This document shows positions 57,547 through 64,000 of a DNA stretch of 64,000 nt, one piece after another; the first letter of the stretch is position 1; each line of letters starts with the position of its first letter. The position numbers and the translations under genes were made by a program. The stretch lies in assembly GCA_024663395.1 (NCBI GenBank), contig JANFAH010000012.1:1116001-1180000 (forward strand), given 5' to 3'. The stretch is from Pisolithus tinctorius (lineage: Eukaryota; Basidiomycota; Agaricomycetes; Boletales; Pisolithaceae). The notes beneath the pieces were generated by a model. It saw only the letters and a program-made list of their open reading frames with translations. It did not search any database and was not told the origin of the DNA.

Positions 57547-60500
57547 ACAGTCAGAGAATTAAGAGAAAATAATACCCATGGCTTGAGAGAAATGAACATG
57601 CTTCTCCCTGGAAAGACCCTTGGTCAAGACATTGGCTACCTGATCACCAGTAGGCACATAGTCAATGACATCTTCTCCAGAGTCCACCTTCTCTTGTATG
57701 AAGTGGTGGCAAACAGCAATGTGCTTGGTGTGGTCATGGAACATCACATTTCAGGCTAATGAGATAGCAGACTGATTGTTGATAAGGAGGGGAGTGGGAT
57801 CAGATGATGAGGCAGTCTTGAGTTCACCAATAAGAGTCTGTATCCAGACAGCTTCCTTGGTAGCTGCACATGCAGCCATGTACTCTGCTTCTGTACTTGA
57901 GAGAGTGACAGAAGGCTGTTTCTTCAATGACCAGCTGACAGCACCACCACAAAGAGTGAATACATAGCCAGTAACAGAACAGCAGTCATTGATATCAGCC
58001 ACCCAATCTGCATCAACATAACCAATTGCACATGCATTTGAGTCTCATGTATAGGTGAGACAGGCATTGGAGTGCATTGCAGATAACAAAAGATGCACTT
58101 TAGCATGGTGAAGTGCTCATGCCCAGGACAGGCAGCATGGCGACTAAGGACACCAATAGCGAAGGCAAGGTCTGGCCTAGTGGCCAGCATTGTGTACATG
58201 AGGGCTCCAAGCACACTCTGATATGACTTAACATCCACCTCCAGAATTTCTAGCTTCTTGAGTTTAAGGTTAGGTTTGATCGGTGTAGAGACAGAATGTC
58301 CCTCACTCATTCCAAAATGCTCGAGGTTGCCCTCAATGTACCTTTTTTGTGATGGCTGTAAAATCCCCTTATCACAATCTTGGAGGATCTCCATCCCCAA
58401 GATCCAATGTGCCTTGCCCAAATCCTTCATCTCATACTCCTGTGAAAGCCTAGCTTTCATGTGCTTGATAGTGGCATGGCACCTTGAAAGTATGAGTTTG
58501 TCATCTACATAGATGGCAACCATAATTAGAATGCCATTTTCAACCTTGAAGAAAAGGCTGTGGTCAGCCTGGCTTCGAGTGAAGCCTAGGGATTCAAAGA
58601 CAGTTTGCAGATGAGTGTACCATGACTTGGGTGCCTGTTTAAGTCCATAGAGAGCTCATAGTAGGTGCCAGACTGTGTTGCCATCAGGAGGGAAGCCTGG
58701 AGGGGGGTGGAGATAAATCTCCTCATCTAGCAATCCATTCAAGAAAGCAGATTTAACATCCATCTGGTGGACTTCAAGATTATACTTAGTGGTGAGGGCT
58801 AGCAAGGTCTGGATAGTAGCAAACTTTGTAATGGGTGCGAATGTCTCAGTATAGTCAATGCCATGGACCTGTGTGAACCCTTTAGCCACTAGACAAGCTT
58901 TGTACCTTTCAATCTCACCCTCAGGCCCTCTTTTGACCTTGAAAACCCATTTTGAGTCTATCAGTTTATGGCCTGGAGGTAGCATGACCTCCTCATACAG
59001 TCCAATGAACTTAAAGGTCTGTAACTTGTCAATCATTGCTGCATACCACTGATCAGCATCAGTGCATTGCATTGCTTCATTGAATGAGCGAGGTTCATTG
59101 TTGTGTGTTGTGGTGGCTTTGTAAGTGGCTTCCTCATTTGGCATTGCCACTTCAGCCTCATTGTTGACAGGTGTATGCTGCAACTCTCGAGCAACTTCAT
59201 CTCCAGTGCTTGCCCCTTCACTTTCCACCCCCAGAGTCTCTGTTAGAGTATGTCATTGAGTAGGTAGAGTGTTCTTGTCATATGTATTGACAAAGAACCA
59301 ATCATTGTTGTCTCAAGGAGGTGCCCTTCAGGTTCTCATTGACCTGCAGGTCTCTCAAGATGGCACTGGGATTGGATATGGCTGCGAGGGTGTTGTCTGC
59401 TGTACAGTAGGTCTAGCCATCGACATGGCTCATATTACTGACTGACTTGAAGCTGTTTGTATCCCTTTTTCAGAGTTTTGGCTGCTAGGTGATGAGTTGC
59501 CTGCTGCATGTTGAGTGGGTTGATCTGCTGCTGATGCAGTAGGATCAGGCTTGTTGCCTGGCATGGTCTTGATGTTCTGATTATTGTCGTCACCCTCTGA
59601 CTCACTGGACTCGATATCTCACAGATTGGACTCAGAATGGGCATGGTGCTTGATGCCTGATGCTGCAACTGCATCCAGGAGCAATGTTTCACTGGCTTTG
59701 GCATTTCTCCCCAAGTCTGTCAGCTTATTGGTAATGCCCAAGGGGTCTTCTTCTATACAGACACATTCTAGGCCTCCTGTACTTCCTTCGTCAAACACCA
59801 CATCCCAAGACTTGAAGATGTGACCAGTAGGTTGATGCAGACACAAGTATGCCTTTTTGTTCTCTGCAAAGCCAAGGTGTATGCACTCTAACAATTTTGC
59901 ATCCAGCTTCTTCCTCTTTTCCTTGGGTATGTGCAATGCAGCCAAACACCCTGATATGTGCTATAGATGGTTTGATGCCTGTAAAGGCCTCACTCAGAGT
60001 AAGGTCCTTGGCAATGGCATGGGTTGGCATTCAATTGATAAGGTAGGCCACATACTGTATGGCATCTCCCCAATATTTATTTGGGAGCCCTGCATCCTGT
60101 AGCATTGCCTGTGCACTTTCTACAAGTGTACAGTTCATCCACTCTGCAACACCATTCTCTTGTGGAGTATAGGCATTGGTCTTCTGGTGATGGACTCCCT
60201 TTGACTTAAGGTAGGTTTTGAATTGATCTGAGCCATATTCTCCACCTCTGTTGCTTCTGAGAAAGTTTGGTTGTTCACCAGTTTTGATTTCAGCTCAAGT
60301 GAAGTAGTCTTTCAGTGAAGGGAGGACCTTGTCTTTAGTTTTGATTAGCTTTACTACAAGGTGATGTGAGTGCACATTGATGAATGTTACAAAGTACTGA
60401 TGCCCTGTACAGGCTGTAGTCTCCATGGGACCACATATGTCTGAGTATGTCCTATAGAGGACAGTTGGGCTCTTGACATTGGACCTGGTCAGTATGACAC

Positions 60501-60962
60501 TACAGTGTTGCTTGCCTTTGAGACAAGGCTGACAGACCAAGCTTGAGGACTCCATTAGGCTGGTAAGTTCCATCCCTTCAACCATTCCCTTACTGGCTAA
60601 CTTAAGCACAGATTTTGTGTTTGCATGCCCAAGTCATTGATGCCACATGTCAAGTGTAGCTACAGACTTTGAGGCTGCAGCTGCAAGAGCTGAGAACTCA
60701 AGAGTAGGGTCGAGTAGTGGAGATGGGCCTTGTATGATGAGTGTGCCATGACTCAAAGAGTGAGTCTTTGCTGTGAGAATATAAAGCGAGCCTTGACGAT
60801 GACCTATGCCCACAGTGTCTGTACCTTCAGTGATTGAGCACATTCCACCTGTGAAGGTGACCTGGACATTCTTGCTGGTGAGATATGCCACTGAAAGGAG
60901 ATTTGTGCTTAGGTTTGGAACATAGTAGACCTTCTGAAGTAAGATCTGGCCTGTCCTCCCAT
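57547..60962 (-). pseudogene. Copia 2 pol (integrase, reverse transcriptase, RNase H), decayed
   Basis: Read right to left. The pre-integrase zinc half reads LGHANTKSVLKLASKG...CQPCLKGKQH. The integrase has YSDICGPMETT, FINVHSHH and TPQENGVAEWMNCTLVE. The reverse transcriptase reads DSKWVFKVKRGPEGEIERYK, LVAKGFTQVHGIDYTETFAP, VHQMDVKSAFLNGLLDEEIY, ALYGLKQAPKSW and MVAIYVDDKLILSR (catalytic YVDD present). RNase H reads GYVFTLCGGAVSWSLKKQPS, STEAEYMAACAATKEAVW and a final DQVANVLTKGLSREKHVHF. Stops are TGA where Arg is expected (DYFT-AEIKTG, YLIN-MPTHA, WHLL-ALYGLKQ, SLA-NVMFHDH). Other expected Arg residues are Cys or His (WMNCTL, HDHTKHIAVCHHF). These are the products of C-to-T at CpG on either strand. 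Confidence 0.92.
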
Positions 60963-62077
60963 TAGGGAGTTCCATCCGAAGTTTGACATGTCCAATGGCT
61001 GTGGCAGGGATTGTGCTGCCATTGCCAATGATTACTGGCTGTGGGGGTGAGATCACTTTGAGTGAAGTAAACCACTTCTGCTGACAACACATTCACAGAG
61101 GCACCAGAGTCAATGACCCAGTGCATGTGTAGGTTTTCACTATGGTGTGAGGCCATGAAGAGACAAAGTGCATCATCATTAGGTGAAACAGGCACAACTT
61201 TTGCTATGAGATTGTCCTCTTGAGGCTTATCCTTTTTAGCCTGTGAAGGGGTCTTGGCTGCCTTGTCGGCCTTCTTCTTGTAGCAGTCACTTTCAACATG
61301 TCCAGCCTTCTTGCAGTAGCTGCAGGACTTCTTCTTCTTATTGTCATTTTGTTTTCCCTTTTTGTTGGGTGTCTTTGCTATGAGGGCAGTATGAGCCGAA
61401 GAGGTACAACAAGACCTTTCTTCTACCAAGACTTTGGAAATGACTGAATCTGGAGTTAGTTTGTCATTAGATGACATGAGAATGGTGTGAAGGGTCGAGT
61501 ACAAGGCTGGTAGTGATATTACCATGGCTATGGCAACCAGAGAGTCTTTGAGAGGTTGGCTGAGAGACTTTAGTATTGTTGCCTTCTGCCACATAGCATT
61601 AAGCTGTGTTTCCATCAAGGTGTCATCCACTAGTGTGCTGCAAAATAGTTCACCTATAAGGTAAGCTATGGTTTGCTTCCCTTTGCCTTCATAGTGCTCA
61701 CATAATTTCTTCCAGACTTCTGCTGCCATTGAGGCATGCAGTACACCACTGAGTGGTTTGTCTTTTAGAGTGAGCATAATTTGAGCCCTTGCTTCCTTAT
61801 CCCTATATAGCCAGTCTGGGTATGCAGCTGGGTCTGCCACTGGATCTGGTGCCTTCAATGTCCCTTCTATGAGTTCCCAGAGTCCTTGGACATCAAGGAT
61901 CATCATGATTCTGTATTTCCACATCTGGAAATTTGAACCATTGTCTTTGAGGGATGGCACATCATAGAGCTGACTTGAGGCATGGGTAGCCTTACCTGAA
62001 GATGTAGTAGAGGTTGTAGTTGAGGTGGAGGCCAGTGCTTTCAAAGGACCAGTCATAGATGCAGATGGGTTTGACAT
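60962..62077 (-). pseudogene. Copia 2 gag and protease
   Basis: The ATG at 62075-62077 opens MSNPSASMTGPLKALAS. Gag features include LKDNGSNFQMWKYRIMMILD, WELIEGTLKAPDPVADPAAY and WKKLCEHYEGKGKQTIAYLI. A zinc knuckle CSYCKKAGHVESDC sits near residue 255. The protease active site HWVIDSGASVNVLS is intact (D-S-G). A frame shift near 61085 separates it from the continuing LKVISPPQPVIIGNGSTIPA frame, so gag-pol is not continuous. Whether this shift was programmed is unlikely given the other lesions. The gag reading frame itself is open for about 330 residues and could still be translated. Confidence 0.88.
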
Positions 62078-62139
62078 AGTAGTTGCTCCTGTACCAAACT
62101 TGATGTGTTTGTTATTCCTAGGATTAGATCTTGCACTTG

Positions 62140-62151
62140 GGGCTCATAACC
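62140..62151 (-). promoter_or_regulatory. Copia 2 primer-binding site
   Basis: On the minus strand GGTTATGAGCCC directly follows the end of the 5' LTR. Identical to copia 1; complementary to the anticodon part of initiator tRNA-Met. Confidence 0.8.
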
Positions 62152-62443
62152 TTTTGAAGGTTGATGAACTGCAGAGGGAGTCAAGTACTGGACTGAAAGG
62201 AAGGATTATTCTCAGACTTCAAGTTGGTTGAAGCTACTAAATAACTAGCTACCTGAAAGGAAGGATTATTCTAGGTAGGTAAGTAAATGTCCTGTAGAGA
62301 GAATGTATGAGTCTCACCTCAGACTTCAAGTTGGTTGAAGCTAAGGTGCAGGTAAACAAGTAACTGCAAAGTGTACGCTTTTTCGATTACATAATGCTGT
62401 GCTCGCTGGAACATGACTAAGGTAAATGTGTCAAACTCCAACA
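62152..62443 (-). repeat. Copia 2 5' LTR
   Basis: 292 bp; differs from the 3' LTR by one A/G near 62343 and one CpG/CpA near 62405. Confidence 0.93.
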
Positions 62444-64000
62444 GTGTGTATATACATCTAATCCACTTTTTGACTTGGAGATTGAACCCACATTATCTGA
62501 CATTCATCCAGCAGTCATCCAGACACCATCCAGGGTATATCCCGCAAGATGGCTGACAAACATCAGTGCATATGTACATCTGTTAGGCTTTGGCACCAGG
62601 ATCTGTGTACTGTAGATTGGGTAAGCATTGCTTATCACGATTACTACATCTCTGGGCCCACAACAACTTGACAGGCCCCTCCTGATCACAATATTATTGG
62701 CACCTACCTACACTTAAGTGTGTATACAATTACTGTTGATTGTCAATTACTTGTGCCTAATACATTCAGTCACAGCCATACTGCCTACCCCACAGTAACC
62801 ATTGCCATTCATTGTGGGACAGTAAGCAAGCTTATCTATTGTAGATCTGACTCTCAGGTCATCAGCAGCCACTTGATCTCAAGTGTTCCAGGGGAAGTAT
62901 TATTGATGGTTGAAAACTCATTTCCTAGTGCTGAGACAGCAGAATGTAGGTCATCATGGTCTCCCCTGTATTTTTGTGCTGAATTCTTTTCAAAGGGTGG
63001 AGGCCAGTTGGGAAAATGGATGGACATGCTTGGCATGCTGGGACAACAAAGTCCACTCAAGAGACCATGCAAGGAGGCATGAAAAAACACAGACACATTT
63101 GAGCTCTGTTCAGTATCATTGTTCTAAGCACCAGGGAGCTTTTGATGCAGGGGCCTGTGTACCAGGTGATGGTGAAAAGTTCCCCAGTACCCATGATCAA
63201 TCCATGCATGGTATCAGCCTTGTTCTTGAGGAGATATCTGTCCCTAATGTGGAGGATGGCTTTGGGGAATACATTGGTGCAGACTTTGGTGAGGGGAGGT
63301 TCAGTTTCAGGGGTCTCTTCTTGAGAAGAGCCATGCCCAAATTGCAGCAGCTCTTTCTAGCCTACTTGATGAGGATAAATTGTCAGATGAAGAGGGACCA
63401 GGGGAGCAAGATGGGGAGACACTGGATAGTGAATCAGAGGTGAATACATTTATGGGGACTGGAAATGGTATGGGTTGCTACTGCTAATGTCAAATTTGTG
63501 ACTTTTGACATGAATTTTAGAAGGGGATACTGGAATGAAAGCTGATGGATGGATGACTACTTCTGAGGGAAATGAGTGGTTTCCATGGCCAAACAAATTG
63601 GTATGTAGCTATTAACAGAGAGGACTGACATTCACTAATAATACTCCAGTCTTGTACAATAGATATCTTGATGCACATCCCTTGCTCTGTCTTCTCACAG
63701 TGTCAACTTGATCTCTTGATGTGGCTACTACACATCAATGGCATTCAAGATGTACCATCTGTTAGAACAATGAAGACTCTTGAAGATGGCCTTCAAAAAA
63801 TCTGTGGCATTGAAACTTTGCCTTTCACTGGTGCTTTTGGGCACCAATATTATATGAATTCATTTTCAGACATTATCAAGCAGGTTGGTGGTTCATTGCC
63901 ATAACTAACAAATACTGATTATGCTAATATAGGAGATGGCTAACCCACATATTTGACCACAACTTCACTTCTACCCAGAAGACTCAGGGGGACAGTTGAA
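62444..64000 (+). CDS. Transposon-type protein with N-terminal zinc-finger-like motif (partial)
   Basis: The first recognisable exon has WTCLACWDNKVHSRDHARRH (C-x2-C...H-x3-H). An acidic stretch (LLDEDKLSDEEGPGEQDGET) follows in a neighbouring frame. An exon then ends NEWFPWPNKL at 63600. Intron 63601-63700 joins QLDLLMWLLHINGIQDVPSV, RTMKTLEDGLQKICGI and GHQYYMNSFSDIIKQ. A second intron (63884-63932) joins EMANPHI, a TGA stop in place of an expected Arg, then PQLHFYPEDSGGQL to the window end. From memory, the WFPWPNK...DVPSV...GH-x-YY-x-NS...NP-x-(I/V)-R-P...FYPED sequence is the N-terminal region of a large transposase-like family in mushrooms. The exact superfamily (Tnp2-like, KDZ or Plavaka) cannot be told here. 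The copy appears decayed in the same CpG manner. Confidence 0.55.

Larger units (their letters stand above)
57239..62443 (-). mobile_element. Ty1/copia element 2
   Basis: LTRs of 292 bp at 57239-57530 (3' LTR) and 62152-62443 (5' LTR) differ at two positions only. The primer-binding site is GGTTATGAGCCC on the minus strand (62140-62151), and the polypurine tract GAGGGGGCA lies next to 57530. The 5-bp flanks (GTGCA left, GTGTG right) are not a clean duplication. All domains are present in order gag-PR-IN-RT-RNase H, but with stops. The family differs from copia 1: the LTRs share only TGTTG and the priming site. Confidence 0.95.

Noticed and set aside
57234..62448. 5-bp target duplication for copia 2
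   Set aside because: The flanks are GTGCA and GTGTG; two mismatches, not accepted.
1..64000. tRNA, rRNA, CRISPR, bacterial operon or phage features
   Set aside because: None seen. Introns and gene families indicate a fungal chromosome; apparent short tandem blocks are LTR or TIR pieces.

Overview
This window looks like a gene-sparse, transposon-dense stretch of an Agaricomycete (mushroom-forming basidiomycete) chromosome. The evidence is short GT-AG introns of about 47-54 nt in most genes, F-box/LRR, Spt5-like (KOW) and WD40-TPR-HET proteins of mushroom type, Tnp2-type (CACTA/EnSpm-like) transposases, and Ty1/copia elements primed by a half-tRNA(iMet). No tRNA, rRNA or bacterial-type feature was seen.

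Layout. 1-21.7 kb: a decayed assemblage ('element A') with a coiled-coil gene (-), a WD40-transmembrane gene (+), an F-box/LRR gene (+), a long multi-exon Spt5-like gene (-), a gene with a Lys-Pro-Pro-Gly...Arg-Gly-Gly-Tyr motif (called KPPG/GRGGY here) (+) and a tnp2 transposase relic (+). It is interleaved with three copies of a foldback (hairpin) repeat and a 944-bp solo LTR. 21.7-36.4 kb: a host-like cluster. Two copies of a coiled-coil gene with a central hydrophobic hairpin lie in a 3.1-kb inverted repeat. The repeat flanks one WD40-TPR-HET gene, and a diverged relative lies outside. 37.1-54.1 kb: a 17.0-kb element ('element B') bounded by about 430-450-bp inverted terminal repeats. It carries tnp2, the WD40 gene, the KPPG/GRGGY gene (broken by a Ty1/copia insertion with a perfect 5-bp target duplication), a Cys-rich gene and a coiled-coil gene, so its cargo matches element A. 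54.5-55.7 kb: a 5'-truncated third relative of the hydrophobic-hairpin genes. 56.5-57.05 kb: a solo LTR nested inside another solo LTR, both with perfect 5-bp duplications. 57.2-62.4 kb: a second Ty1/copia element with LTRs differing at only two positions. 62.4-64 kb: the start of another transposon-type gene, cut by the window edge.

Two themes stand out. First, elements A and B appear to be members of one large tnp2 transposon family that carries a recurring gene set (WD40-TM, coiled-coil, KPPG/GRGGY). Second, element B and both copia elements are stripped of CpG and carry Arg (CGA) to TGA stops, as expected from CpG methylation/deamination or a RIP-like process. Element A and the HET locus between them keep their CpGs. 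The HET/hairpin-protein cluster that element B lies in is a candidate allorecognition or defence locus; its function is inferred, not shown.
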